The translations under genes and the position numbers were made by a program. Shown piece by piece: positions 18,488 through 26,559 of a DNA stretch of 64,000 nucleotides. Position 1 is the stretch's first letter. The number at the start of each line of letters is the position of its first letter. This DNA comes from Lysobacter_I brunescens (GTDB taxonomy: Bacteria > Pseudomonadota > Gammaproteobacteria > Xanthomonadales > Xanthomonadaceae). The stretch is from contig NZ_JBHTIF010000001.1 of NCBI RefSeq assembly GCF_042677005.1, forward strand, positions 1,302,001 through 1,366,000. The letters run 5' to 3'. The notes beneath the pieces were generated by a model. That model did not search any database and was not told the DNA's origin. It saw nothing but the letters and a program-made list of their open reading frames with translations.

Positions 18488-19789
18488 ATGAAGACCACGC
18501 TCCCCACCGCCGAACAACTGAAGCTGGACTGGAACAACAACCCGCGCTGGGCCGGCGTGACCCGTCCGTACAGCGCCGAGGAAGTCGTGCGCCTGCGCGG
18601 CACGATCCCGGTCGACCACACCATCGCCCGCCTCGGCGCCGAGAAGCTGTGGAAGTCGCTGCAGACCGAGGACTTCATCAACGCGCTAGGCGCGCTGACT
18701 GGCAACCAGGCGATGCAGCAGGTCAAGGCCGGCCTCAAGGCGATCTACCTCAGCGGCTGGCAGGTCGCAGCCGACGCCAACATCGCCGGCGAGATGTATC
18801 CGGACCAGTCGCTGTATCCGGCGAACTCGGTGCCGCAGGTGGTCAAGCGCATCAACAACACCCTGCTGCGTGCCGACCAGATCCAGTGCGCCGAAGGCAC
18901 CGGCGACATCGATTTCCTGCAGCCGATCGTGGCCGATGCCGAAGCCGGTTTCGGCGGCGTGCTCAACGCGTTCGAGCTGATGAAGGCGATGATCGAGGCC
19001 GGTGCCTCGGGCGTGCATTTCGAGGACCAGCTCGCCAGCGTGAAGAAGTGCGGCCACATGGGCGGCAAGGTGCTGGTGCCGACCCGTGAAGCGGTCGAGA
19101 AGCTGGTCGCCGCGCGTCTCGCCGCCGACGTGATGGGCGTGCCGACGATCATCGTCGCGCGCACCGACGCCGAAGCCGCCGATCTGATCACCAGCGACGT
19201 CGACGACAACGACAAGCCGTTCATCGTCGGCGAGCGCACCGTCGAAGGCTTCTACAAGACGAAGAACGGCCTCGACCAGGCCATCTCGCGTGGCCTCGCC
19301 TACGCGCCCTACGCCGACCTGGTGTGGTGCGAGACCGGCAAGCCGGATCTCGAATTCGCGCGCAAGTTCGCCGAAGCGATCCATGCGAAGTATCCGGGCA
19401 AGCTGCTGGCCTACAACTGCTCGCCGAGCTTCAACTGGAAGAAGAACCTCGACGACGCCACCATCGCGAAGTTCCAGAAGGAAATCGCCAGCTACGGCTA
19501 CAAGTTCCAGTTCATCACCCTGGCCGGCTTCCATTCGCTGAACTACTCGATGTTCAATCTGGCCTACGGCTACGCCCGCCGCCAGATGAGCGCCTTCGTC
19601 GAACTGCAGGAAGCCGAGTTCGCCGCCGCCGAGCGCGGCTTCACCGCCGTGAAGCACCAGCGCGAGGTCGGTACGGGCTATTTCGACAGCGTGACCCAGA
19701 CCATCCAGGGCGGACAGTCCTCGACGGTGGCCCTGAAGGGGTCGACCGAAGAGGAGCAGTTCCACGACGGCGCCGCCCGCGCCGCCTGA
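18488..19789 (+). CDS. aceA: Isocitrate lyase
   Basis: A 433-residue enzyme cleaving isocitrate to succinate and glyoxylate, allowing growth on acetate and fatty acids. The catalytic signature KKCGHMGGK is at residues 186-194 with Cys188 as the general base. FEDQLASVKK, the metal-binding region DAEAGFGG, and NCSPSFNW are all intact. The length is typical of the AceA subfamily (E. coli 434). It lies 109 bases downstream of aceB with only the REP palindrome between and is presumably co-transcribed with it. Confidence 0.97.
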   Translation: MKTTLPTAEQLKLDWNNNPRWAGVTRPYSAEEVVRLRGTIPVDHTIARLGAEKLWKSLQTEDFINALGALTGNQAMQQVKAGLKAIYLSGWQVAADANIAGEMYPDQSLYPANSVPQVVKRINNTLLRADQIQCAEGTGDIDFLQPIVADAEAGFGGVLNAFELMKAMIEAGASGVHFEDQLASVKKCGHMGGKVLVPTREAVEKLVAARLAADVMGVPTIIVARTDAEAADLITSDVDDNDKPFIVGERTVEGFYKTKNGLDQAISRGLAYAPYADLVWCETGKPDLEFARKFAEAIHAKYPGKLLAYNCSPSFNWKKNLDDATIAKFQKEIASYGYKFQFITLAGFHSLNYSMFNLAYGYARRQMSAFVELQEAEFAAAERGFTAVKHQREVGTGYFDSVTQTIQGGQSSTVALKGSTEEEQFHDGAARAA

Positions 19790-19812
19790 GCGCATCCCGC
19801 CGACGAGCGGTC

Positions 19813-19837
19813 GCGCGGGCCGTGTCCGGTCCCGCGC
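19813..19837 (+). terminator. Hairpin after aceA
   Basis: Arms GCGCGGG (19813-19819) and CCCGCGC (19831-19837) with an 11-base loop lie 24 bases after the aceA stop. No T-run follows, so termination is only possible, not certain. Confidence 0.4.
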
Positions 19838-19990
19838 GGAAGCGGCGAAGGCAGTTGGGCGAGGCGGTTGTTCCGATGGATGGCCGCCTCTGCGCGGCCA
19901 TTCGTCGTCACAGGGCGAGGCCGATCCATGTCGCCCGTCCAGCGCCGAGCGCGGACGGGCCCCCTTCGGTCCAATCTGCGGGATATCGTC

Positions 19991-20455
19991 ATGCGCAAGT
20001 CCGTTCTTCTTTCCCTGTGCCTGTCCGCGTTCAGCCTCGTGTTCATGGCCCCTGCGGCCCTCGCGTCCGATGACCGGATCCAGATCGTCCAGGAGCTGCC
20101 GGAAATCCGCGCGGCGCAGGATGCGCTGAAGGCTGCGCTCGAAAAGAAGGACGGCCCCTACGCCCGGTACTCGGAATCGCAGCGCAAGACCCTGCGCGAG
20201 CAGCAGTCGAATATCTACGGTCTCATCGAGGGCAAGCAGAGCGTGGACGAACTGGGCGAGGACAACCGCCTGCGCCTGGCCAACCTGCTGATGGCGCAGA
20301 AGTCCCAGCTCGAGCAGAGCCCCGAAGACAAGACGGTGTGCGAGCGGGTCAGGGTGCTGGGCTCCAATCGTCCGAAGCTGCAGTGCATGAGCGAATCGCG
20401 CCGCGAGCAGATGCGCGAGCAGCAGCGCACGCAGGGCGTGAAGTTCCAGCAATGA
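19991..20455 (+). CDS. Secreted C-x6-GS-x6-C protein, paralogue 1
   Basis: A 154-residue protein with a signal peptide (MRKSVLLSLCLSAFSLVFMA, cleavage near AALAS). The mature chain is helical and charged, with REQQSNIYGLIEGKQSVDEL in the middle. The C-terminal signature is Cys117-ERVRVL-Gly-Ser-NRPKLQ-Cys132, followed by a basic/Gln tail. The same signature with identical spacing occurs in the next three genes. The two cysteines probably form a disulfide in the periplasm. Function unknown; similar C-x6-GS-x6-C tails occur in uncharacterised proteins of xanthomonads and some alphaproteobacteria (recalled, not searched). Confidence 0.8.
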   Translation: MRKSVLLSLCLSAFSLVFMAPAALASDDRIQIVQELPEIRAAQDALKAALEKKDGPYARYSESQRKTLREQQSNIYGLIEGKQSVDELGEDNRLRLANLLMAQKSQLEQSPEDKTVCERVRVLGSNRPKLQCMSESRREQMREQQRTQGVKFQQ

Positions 20456-20600
20456 ATCCCGCGGTGTCGACGGATCGCTTGCCGGCCCGTCGTTCGTCCG
20501 TTTCGTCCCTCTGGCATAGGGGGACGAACGGCACTTGAATTCCGGCATTCCTCTGGCAGTGTATGCGCTCCTTCACGAGGCCGAATTCCGGAGCCCGTAC

Positions 20601-21065
20601 ATGCTCTTCCGTAAATCTTCCGCTGCGATCCTCATGGCCGTACTGCTGACCGTCGGCTCGACGGCCGTCGCGGCGCAGAGCCAGACCGACCAGCAGGTCA
20701 CCGCCATGCTCGAAGCGCGCAAGCGCAGCCCGAGCGAGGTCAAGTGGATCCTCTCGAACCTGTCGGACCGCGAAAAGGACGAAATGCTGCGCCAGCAGCG
20801 GGTCATCGACGATATCGTCCAGGTCACGCCCGATCCTTCCGCGCTCACGCCCGACGAACGCCAGCGCGTGTGGAACGCGACCAAGGTGATTGACTCGCTG
20901 ATCGCGCAGAATCCTGCCGTTGCGGACGAGCGCCTGACCTGCAGGCAGGAGCGCAAGATCGGTTCCCAGTTGGCCAAGCGCAAGTGCCGTACGCGAGCCG
21001 AGCTGGATGTCGAACGCGAAGAAGCCCGTCGCGAACTCGACAGGCAGCAGCGCGGCAGGCCGTAA
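20601..21065 (+). CDS. Secreted C-x6-GS-x6-C protein, paralogue 2
   Basis: A 154-residue protein, the same length as paralogue 1. Signal peptide MLFRKSSAAILMAVLLTVGS with cleavage near VAAQS. The central helix RQQRVIDDIVQ aligns with the REQRRI region of the others, and LTPDERQRVWNATKVIDSL with the following helix. Signature Cys114-RQERKI-Gly-Ser-QLAKRK-Cys129, then a highly charged coiled tail (ELDVEREEARRELDRQQ). ATG 20601 is preceded by GGAG. It is separated from paralogue 1 by 145 bases, so it may have its own promoter. Confidence 0.8.
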   Translation: MLFRKSSAAILMAVLLTVGSTAVAAQSQTDQQVTAMLEARKRSPSEVKWILSNLSDREKDEMLRQQRVIDDIVQVTPDPSALTPDERQRVWNATKVIDSLIAQNPAVADERLTCRQERKIGSQLAKRKCRTRAELDVEREEARRELDRQQRGRP

Positions 21066-21198
21066 GTCGATACGCGTGAATCGACATGCCGCCGTGGCGC
21101 GGCATGTCGAAGTGCCGGCAGCGGGACGAAGGGCGGACTTGCTTCGCCGACGCCCCCGATCGCATGCTGTTTCCGTCGCCAGGACAGGAGTCTCCAAC

Positions 21199-21666
21199 AT
21201 GCCGTCGATCGCATCGCGCATTTGCCTCTGCCTCTGCATCGTCGCGCAGTCCGGCTTCGCGGCGATGGCCGCCGGTCCGGCTATGCCCCCGGAAGTCGAT
21301 GTGCCGCGCATCCGCGAAGTGCAGCGCGCCATTTCCGAGCGGATCGAGGATGCGAGGAACGCGCTGGGCCCCGCCCGCGTCCATACGATCCGGAGCGAGC
21401 AGCGACGGATCCTGGCCCTGATCGAGGGCCGCGCGTCGATTGCGGAGCTGAGCCGCGAGCAGCGGGTGCAACTGGTCAATGCGCAGGAGCGGATCAATGC
21501 CGCCATGCAGGGCACCCGTGCTGCCGAAGAAGCCCGGTTGATGTGTCGTCGCGAACGCCCGACGGGCAGCCACGTGACCCGGCTGCGCTGTGCGACCGTC
21601 GGTCAGTACAGCCTGCAGCGGGAGATGGCGGACCGCGATGCGGACGGAATCCTGCTGGCGAACTGA
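21199..21666 (+). CDS. Secreted C-x6-GS-x6-C protein, paralogue 3
   Basis: A 155-residue protein with signal peptide MPSIASRICLCLCIVAQSGF and cleavage near AMAAG. The core SEQRRILALIEGRASIAELSREQRVQLVNAQERINA is strongly similar to paralogue 4. Signature Cys116-RRERPT-Gly-Ser-HVTRLR-Cys131. A GGACAGGAG ribosome site precedes the ATG. The extra cysteines lie in the signal peptide only. Confidence 0.82.
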   Translation: MPSIASRICLCLCIVAQSGFAAMAAGPAMPPEVDVPRIREVQRAISERIEDARNALGPARVHTIRSEQRRILALIEGRASIAELSREQRVQLVNAQERINAAMQGTRAAEEARLMCRRERPTGSHVTRLRCATVGQYSLQREMADRDADGILLAN

Positions 21667-21795
21667 AGCGGCCCCGCTGCCGTGCTGGCGCAGCTGCCGC
21701 CTGCGCAGCTGCCGTCCGGCGCAGGCACTTGCCTGAGTCGAGGCGAATTCAGTACTGTGGGGCTTCTGTTCGTATGGTTTGCCGGGAGCCGTGCC

Positions 21796-22248
21796 ATGTT
21801 GAAGGCCTTGACCCTGGCCTTGGGCCTGCTAGTCACATCGACCGTGTTCGCCGCCCCGCCACCGACGGCGTCGGTGACGCAGATCGATCGCGATCTGGCC
21901 GACATTCTCGAACGGCAGCGGGCGATCGCCATCCAGCTCGAAAGCGCCAACGAGGAAATCAGCCCGCGCCAGCGGCAGATCATCCATCGCGAGCAGCGCA
22001 GGATCTTCTCGATCCTGGCCGGACGATCCTCCCTCGATGAACTCGCTCCCAGCCGGCGCATCGATCTGTGGAATGCGCTGCAGAGCATCAACGCCGCCAT
22101 CGATGGTTCAAGCGCGGCCGAAGAGCGCAAGCTGGTCTGCACCCATCGGAACCGGACCGGCAGTCGCGTGACCCGCGTGCGTTGCGTGCGCGCCGAGTCC
22201 CTGTCGCCGCCCAAGGAAGAGATGATCCACGAGGTCCGGGCCTTCTGA
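21796..22248 (+). CDS. Secreted C-x6-GS-x6-C protein, paralogue 4
   Basis: A 150-residue protein with signal peptide MLKALTLALGLLVTSTVFAA. The core REQRRIFSILAGRSSLDELAPSRRIDLWNALQSINA pairs with paralogue 3, and the signature is Cys115-THRNRT-Gly-Ser-RVTRVR-Cys130. Paralogues 3 and 4 are closest to each other, pointing to a recent tandem duplication; 1 and 2 are more diverged. A CGGGAG site precedes ATG 21796. Gaps of 130-145 bases separate the four genes. Confidence 0.82.
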   Translation: MLKALTLALGLLVTSTVFAAPPPTASVTQIDRDLADILERQRAIAIQLESANEEISPRQRQIIHREQRRIFSILAGRSSLDELAPSRRIDLWNALQSINAAIDGSSAAEERKLVCTHRNRTGSRVTRVRCVRAESLSPPKEEMIHEVRAF

Positions 22249-22353
22249 GGTCGGACCTAGCCTGAACAGGGTTGGACGCGCGGCACGGGAGAGCGGGTCA
22301 CTGTGGCGTGCGGGCACTAGCATGGTGCTTCCTTTCGATCAGGGAAGCCCGCG

Positions 22354-22812
22354 ATGCCGGAAACCATCTACGACGCGCTGCGCGAAAGCCACGACACCCA
22401 GCGATCCCTGTGCCGCAGGCTCCTGCGCTCGAAGCCGCATACGCGCGAGCGGCAGGCCTTGTTCACCGAGTTGCGCGTCGAACTCGCCGCGCATGCCGCA
22501 GCCGAGGAGCGCTACCTCTACATGCCGATCCTGCTGAGCGACGCCGGTCTGTCCTCGTCGCGACATGCCCTGTCCGAGCATCACCAGATCGACGAGTTGA
22601 TCGAAGACATGCAGTCGCTGGGCGTGAACCATCGCGGATGGCTCGCGAAGGCCCGCAAGCTGTCGGAAAAGGTCCATCATCATCTGCGCGAGGAAGAGAA
22701 GAAATTCTTCCAGGTATCGGGAAAGCTGCTCAAGCCGGCGCAGAAGACCGGGCTGGCGAAGCAGTACCGCGCCGATTTCGCGCGCATGCATGCACTGCTG
22801 AGCGACGGCTGA
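22354..22812 (+). CDS. Hemerythrin HHE-domain protein
   Basis: A 152-residue four-helix protein with the histidine/glutamate pattern of HHE cation-binding domains: ESHDTQ, LAAHAAAEERYLY, SEHHQIDELIED and VHHHLREEEKKFF. These would hold a di-iron centre that binds O2, NO or handles iron. The length and C-terminal helix fit single-domain bacterial hemerythrins linked to nitrosative or oxidative stress. It is monocistronic, facing the broken GFA-family gene. Confidence 0.88.
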   Translation: MPETIYDALRESHDTQRSLCRRLLRSKPHTRERQALFTELRVELAAHAAAEERYLYMPILLSDAGLSSSRHALSEHHQIDELIEDMQSLGVNHRGWLAKARKLSEKVHHHLREEEKKFFQVSGKLLKPAQKTGLAKQYRADFARMHALLSDG

Positions 22813-22830
22813 CGCCAGCCTCTCCGTCGC

Positions 22831-23244
22831 TCAACCCGGCTGCGGTGTTCCTGTCCGCGGCAGGCCGTCGCTTGGGTCCACATCCGCCCATGCGACGTGG
22901 GTATCCCAGAACACATGCACCATCGGTGCCTTGTCCGCAGGGCCCTCCAGGTTGGCCAGGGTGACGTGCAGCTCCCCGGGCCAGCGTTCCGAGCGGAAGA
23001 ACAGGGAACTGCCGCAGTGCGCGCAGAAGCCGCGCTTCGCGCCGGGCGAGGAGACGTACCAGCGCAGGGCGCCGACGGGGTCCTCGATGCGCGCCTGACT
23101 GTCCTCGACACCGAACCAGGTCACGAAGGCGGCCCCGTGCGCGCGCCGGCACATCGAGCAGTGTCAGTGCGCGACCCATTTGCTGGGCCATTCGACCGTG
23201 AAGCGGACATCGCCGCAGAGGCAGCCGCCGTGGGATGAGGTCAT
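22831..23244 (-). pseudogene. GFA/CENP-V family gene interrupted by in-frame TGA at a zinc-ligand Cys
   Basis: Translating from ATG 23244 gives MTSSHGGCLCGDVRFTVEW, then KWVAH, then TGA (23164-23166), then HCSMCRRAHGAAFVTW through to residue 137. All conserved parts of the GFA (glutathione-dependent formaldehyde-activating-like) family are there in one frame, including GxCxCG, HxHCSMCRR and GFCAHCGSSLFF. The TGA sits exactly where relatives have the first Cys of CHCSMC. TGC to TGA is one substitution, so a recent nonsense mutation is simplest. Selenocysteine or a sequencing error are alternatives. Restart at an internal ATG (23154) would lose two zinc ligands. Confidence 0.8.
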
Positions 23245-23316
23245 CGCGCGCGCTCCTTCATGTCCGCCATCGAACCTGCCCGGACGATGCCACGCCCGGA
23301 CGATGGCGTCATCCCG

Positions 23317-24831
23317 TCATGCAGCCCGGTGCGCGGCCGGGCGTTCCCCCCGCCGATAGCCGATCGCCTCCGCCACGTGCGGGCCGAGGATGTCGGTGCT
23401 GCCGGCGAGATCGGCGATCGTCCGTGCCACGCGCAGGATGCGGTGCATCGAGCGCGCCGAGAGCTGCAGCAGGTCGATCGCGTTCTCCAGCATGGCCTGG
23501 TCCTCGGGTGCGAGCCGGCAGACGGCATTGGTCTGCGACTGGTCGAGCCGCGCGTTGATGCAGCCGGCGCGCTGCTGTTGCCGCGCCCGCGCCTGCACCA
23601 CGCGTTCGCGCACGGCGTCGCTGGATTCGCCCGGTGGCGCATCGGGGCGCAGTTCCGCTGGCGGCAGTCGCGGCACTTCGAGGTGCAGGTCGATGCGTTC
23701 GAGCAGCGGGCCGGAGATCTTGCTGCGGTAGCGCAGGATCGCGTCGGGATGGCAGCGGCAGCGGCCGGAGGGGTCGCCGGCCCAGCCGCAGGGGCAGGGG
23801 TTCATCGCCGCGACCAGCTGGAAGCGTGCGGGGAATTCGCTCTGCCGCGCGGCACGGGAGATCGTGACCACGCCGGATTCCAGCGGTTCGCGCAGCACTT
23901 CCAGCGCCTTGCGGTCCCATTCCGGGAGTTCGTCGAGGAACAGAACACCTTGGTGCGCAAGGGAAATCTCGCCGGGGCGCGGTTCCGCGCCGCCGCCGAC
24001 CAGCGCCACGGCACTGGCGGTGTGGTGCGGGCTGCGGAATGGGCGCGTAAGCCAGCGGGTCGGGTCGAGACCGCGTCCGCTGATCGATGCGATGGCGGCG
24101 GCTTCGAGCGCTTCGGCCTCGCTGGCATCGGGCAGCAGGCCGGGCAGGCGCGAGGCCAGCAGGGTCTTGCCGCAACCGGGCGGGCCGACCAGCAGCAGGT
24201 GGTGGCCGCCAGCGGCGGCGATCTCCAGCGCGCGCCGGGCCCGGGTCTGGCCGCGCACGTCGCGCAGGTCCGGGCCATGGTCGTAGCCGCACGGCGGGGC
24301 GATGGCGCGCGGCAGGGTCTTGTAACCGCTGAGATGGCCGCAGACTTCGAGCAGGGTACGCGCGGTGAAGGCCTCGACCTCGGCGGCGAGCGCGGCTTCG
24401 GCGCCGTTGCCGGCGGGGACAATCAGCTTGCGGCCCTGCGCGGCGGCGGCCAGCGCGGCGGGGAGCACGCCGTCGACCGGGCGCAGTTCGCCGGTCAGGC
24501 CGAGTTCGCCGAGGAACTCGAAATCGCGCAGGGCCTCCAGCGGGATCTGGCCGCTGGCGGCGAGGATGCCGAGGGCGATCGGCAGGTCGAAGCGACCGCC
24601 GTCCTTGGGCAGGTCGGCCGGGGCCAGGTTGACGGTGATGACGCGCGCCGGGAATTCGTACTGCGCGCACTGGATCGCAGCGCGGACGCGGTCCTTGGAC
24701 TCGCGGACGGCCGCCTCGGGCAGGCCGACGATGGACATGCGCGGCACGCCGCCGGCGAGGAAGACTTCCGCGTTCACGGACGGCGCGCGCACGCCGGTCC
24801 GTGCACGGGTGTGCACGAGGGCCAATGTCAT
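23317..24831 (-). CDS. comM: ComM/YifB-family Mg-chelatase-like AAA+ helicase
   Basis: A 504-residue protein with an N-terminal Lon-like domain (MTLALVHTRARTG, VGLPEAAVRESKDRV), a central AAA+ module with Walker A VGPPGCGKT and Walker B GVLFLDELPE, and the C-terminal Mg_chelatase_C region. NPCPCGW is diagnostic of the family. ComM is a hexameric branch-migration helicase that helps integrate DNA during natural transformation. ATG 24831 follows the ubiK stop by 10 bases, so the two form an operon. Confidence 0.93.
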   Translation of the reverse strand: MTLALVHTRARTGVRAPSVNAEVFLAGGVPRMSIVGLPEAAVRESKDRVRAAIQCAQYEFPARVITVNLAPADLPKDGGRFDLPIALGILAASGQIPLEALRDFEFLGELGLTGELRPVDGVLPAALAAAAQGRKLIVPAGNGAEAALAAEVEAFTARTLLEVCGHLSGYKTLPRAIAPPCGYDHGPDLRDVRGQTRARRALEIAAAGGHHLLLVGPPGCGKTLLASRLPGLLPDASEAEALEAAAIASISGRGLDPTRWLTRPFRSPHHTASAVALVGGGAEPRPGEISLAHQGVLFLDELPEWDRKALEVLREPLESGVVTISRAARQSEFPARFQLVAAMNPCPCGWAGDPSGRCRCHPDAILRYRSKISGPLLERIDLHLEVPRLPPAELRPDAPPGESSDAVRERVVQARARQQQRAGCINARLDQSQTNAVCRLAPEDQAMLENAIDLLQLSARSMHRILRVARTIADLAGSTDILGPHVAEAIGYRRGERPAAHRAA

Positions 24832-24841
24832 GGGGTGCCCC

Positions 24842-25135
24842 TCAGGCCTGGGGCGGGGTGTCGTTGCCGTCGGGAGCGGCGATGCGCGGTTCCGCGAGAC
24901 GCGCTTCGAGCTGTTCGACCAGGGCGCGCAGCTCGTCGAGCTGGCTGCGGGTGCGGGCGAGGACGGCACGCTGCACGTCGAATTCCTCGCGGGTCACCAG
25001 GTCGAGCTTGTTCAGGCCCGCCTGCAGGGCGGCCTTGAAGTTCTCCTGCATCTCCTCGCGGCCCTCGCGCAGGGCGGGGGGCACCAGGCCGCTGAGGCGG
25101 CGGGCGAGGTCGTCGATCTGGCTGAGGTCGATCAT
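24842..25135 (-). CDS. ubiK: UbiK-family ubiquinone biosynthesis accessory factor (BMFP)
   Basis: A 97-residue protein: an amphipathic N-terminal helix (MIDLSQIDDLARRLSGLVP) followed by a coiled coil (TREEFDVQRAVLARTRSQLDELRALVEQLEARL), the layout of UbiK/YqiC. UbiK binds membranes and UbiJ to promote ubiquinone synthesis. Two ATGs are two codons apart; the second (25135) has proper spacing to GGAG. Operon with comM, divergent from the PII gene. Confidence 0.87.
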   Translation of the reverse strand: MIDLSQIDDLARRLSGLVPPALREGREEMQENFKAALQAGLNKLDLVTREEFDVQRAVLARTRSQLDELRALVEQLEARLAEPRIAAPDGNDTPPQA

Positions 25136-25294
25136 GGGCATGCTCCGTGGATTGTAGCGCGGTGCCCAGCATCGCGTCGCCGCCGTCGGCGCACCATCGG
25201 GGAAGTCCGCGCCTGGGTGTGGGAAAAGTCCGACACCGGTCGCCGACCCCGGCTATCCTTCCGGGCAGACGACATTCGACCCGGAGACCCGTTC

Positions 25295-25633
25295 ATGAAG
25301 ATGGTCATGGCCATCATCAAGCCGTTCAAGCTCGACGATGTGCGCGAGGCGCTGGCCGAGGCCGGCGTAGCCGGCATCACCGCCACCGAGGTCAAGGGCT
25401 TCGGCCGGCAGAAGGGCCACACCGAGCTGTATCGCGGCGCCGAGTACGTGGTCGACTTCCTGCCGAAGATCAAGCTGGAAGTGGCGGTGACCGACGACCA
25501 GGTCGACACCGTGGTCGAGGCGATCATGCAGTCCGCCGGCACCGGCAAGATCGGCGACGGCAAGATCTTCGTCTGGGACCTGGAGAAGGTGGTGCGCATC
25601 CGCACCGGCGAAATGGACGGGGACGCGCTCTGA
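25295..25633 (+). CDS. glnK: PII nitrogen regulatory protein (GlnK/GlnB)
   Basis: A 112-residue PII trimer subunit. MKMVMAIIKPFKLDDVREAL opens the protein, the T-loop GRQKGHTELYRGAEYVVDFLPK carries the uridylylated tyrosine of YRGAEY, and the ATP-binding GTGKIGDGKIFV is intact. It senses 2-oxoglutarate and ATP/ADP to control AmtB, NtrB or GlnE. No amtB is adjacent: the next gene is a convergent PAP2 phosphatase. So assignment to GlnK rather than GlnB rests on sequence only. No sigma-54 motif was seen upstream. Confidence 0.93.
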   Translation: MKMVMAIIKPFKLDDVREALAEAGVAGITATEVKGFGRQKGHTELYRGAEYVVDFLPKIKLEVAVTDDQVDTVVEAIMQSAGTGKIGDGKIFVWDLEKVVRIRTGEMDGDAL

Positions 25634-25651
25634 AACTGGAGTGAAAGCGCG

Positions 25652-26419
25652 TCAGCGCGACAGCATCACCGACCGCAGGCCGTAGGCCACGCACCAGCAG
25701 ATGCCGAGCGTCCACAGGTCGTGCGAGAGGAAATGCGCGCCGCGCAGCTGCTGTGCCGCGCCGAACAGGGCGCCTACGCCCAGCCCGATCCCCAGTCCAT
25801 GCCAGCGCCAGGCGGGCCGGATCGTCAGGAAGAAGAAGTACAGGCCGACCCAGGCATAGCCGCCGCTGGCATGCCCGGCGGGAAAACACCGGCCCTGCGG
25901 CAGCTCCGGGGGACGGAAGCTGAGCAGGTCGAGATAGGGGCGCGTGCCGCCGAGCCCGTCGATGTCCCAGGGGCAGTCCATGTTCGACCAGGATTTGACC
26001 CAGGACACCAGCAGCGTCGAGGCCAGCACCGACAGCAGCAGGCAGGCGAGCGGGCGCTGCAGGGCGGAGCGCCGCCGGCGGGCGACGATCCACGCGACCA
26101 GCGCGCCCACCCAGGCCACGATGCTCAAGGCATGGCCACCGCGATGCAGCAAGGCTTCGGTCAGCGTCGCGTCGCGCAGCAGCCAGCGATAGCCTTCCCA
26201 GGCGTACAGCGCGTGCGACAGGCGCCAGTCGATGTCCAGCGCCCCGATCATGCACACCGCCAGCACCCATGCCAGCAGCGGCAGCCACAGGTGGCTCCAG
26301 GCGAAACGGCTCGCGTCGTCGAGTGCGGCAGGATTCGGCAGCGGCAGCGGCAGCGGCATCGGCAGGCGCAGTGGCCCGCCGCGAACGAGGCGTGCGCTGT
26401 GTGGAAGCTTGCGGATCAT
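25652..26419 (-). CDS. PAP2-family membrane phosphatase
   Basis: A 255-residue protein with about six hydrophobic helices. The three phosphatase motifs are recognisable in variant form: KSWSNMDCPWD (KX6RP with Cys for Arg), FPAGHASGG (PSGH) and RGAHFLSHDLWT (SRX5HX3D). The CPWD subgroup is known among proteobacterial PAP2 proteins. Likely substrates are lipid phosphates such as undecaprenyl pyrophosphate, phosphatidate or lipid A. The N-terminus has a repeated Pro-Leu run before TM1. Confidence 0.86.
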   Translation of the reverse strand: MIRKLPHSARLVRGGPLRLPMPLPLPLPNPAALDDASRFAWSHLWLPLLAWVLAVCMIGALDIDWRLSHALYAWEGYRWLLRDATLTEALLHRGGHALSIVAWVGALVAWIVARRRRSALQRPLACLLLSVLASTLLVSWVKSWSNMDCPWDIDGLGGTRPYLDLLSFRPPELPQGRCFPAGHASGGYAWVGLYFFFLTIRPAWRWHGLGIGLGVGALFGAAQQLRGAHFLSHDLWTLGICWCVAYGLRSVMLSR

Positions 26420-26515
26420 GGCGGGGTCCGGAGAAGACCGTGTTGTTGTAGCCCGCGCGCCTTAAGCCAGCATGATGCGGATGTTCGGAAACCGTTGTGT
26501 CGCCCTGGAATGCGA

Positions 26516-26539
26516 ACGGGCCGCATCTCTGCGGCCCGT
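26516..26539 (-). terminator. Hairpin downstream of speE
   Basis: Perfect 10-base arms ACGGGCCGCA (26516-26525) and TGCGGCCCGT (26530-26539) close a TCTC loop, 21 bases after the speE stop. The minus-strand continuation is TTCGC, a weak U-tract. Probably the speE transcription terminator. Confidence 0.65.
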
Positions 26540-26559
26540 CGTGTTTCCATCGATGTCGA

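Noticed and set aside
25136..25294. Sigma-54 promoter ahead of the PII gene
   Set aside because: I looked for TGGCAC-N5-TTGC and found no acceptable match in the 159-base gap.
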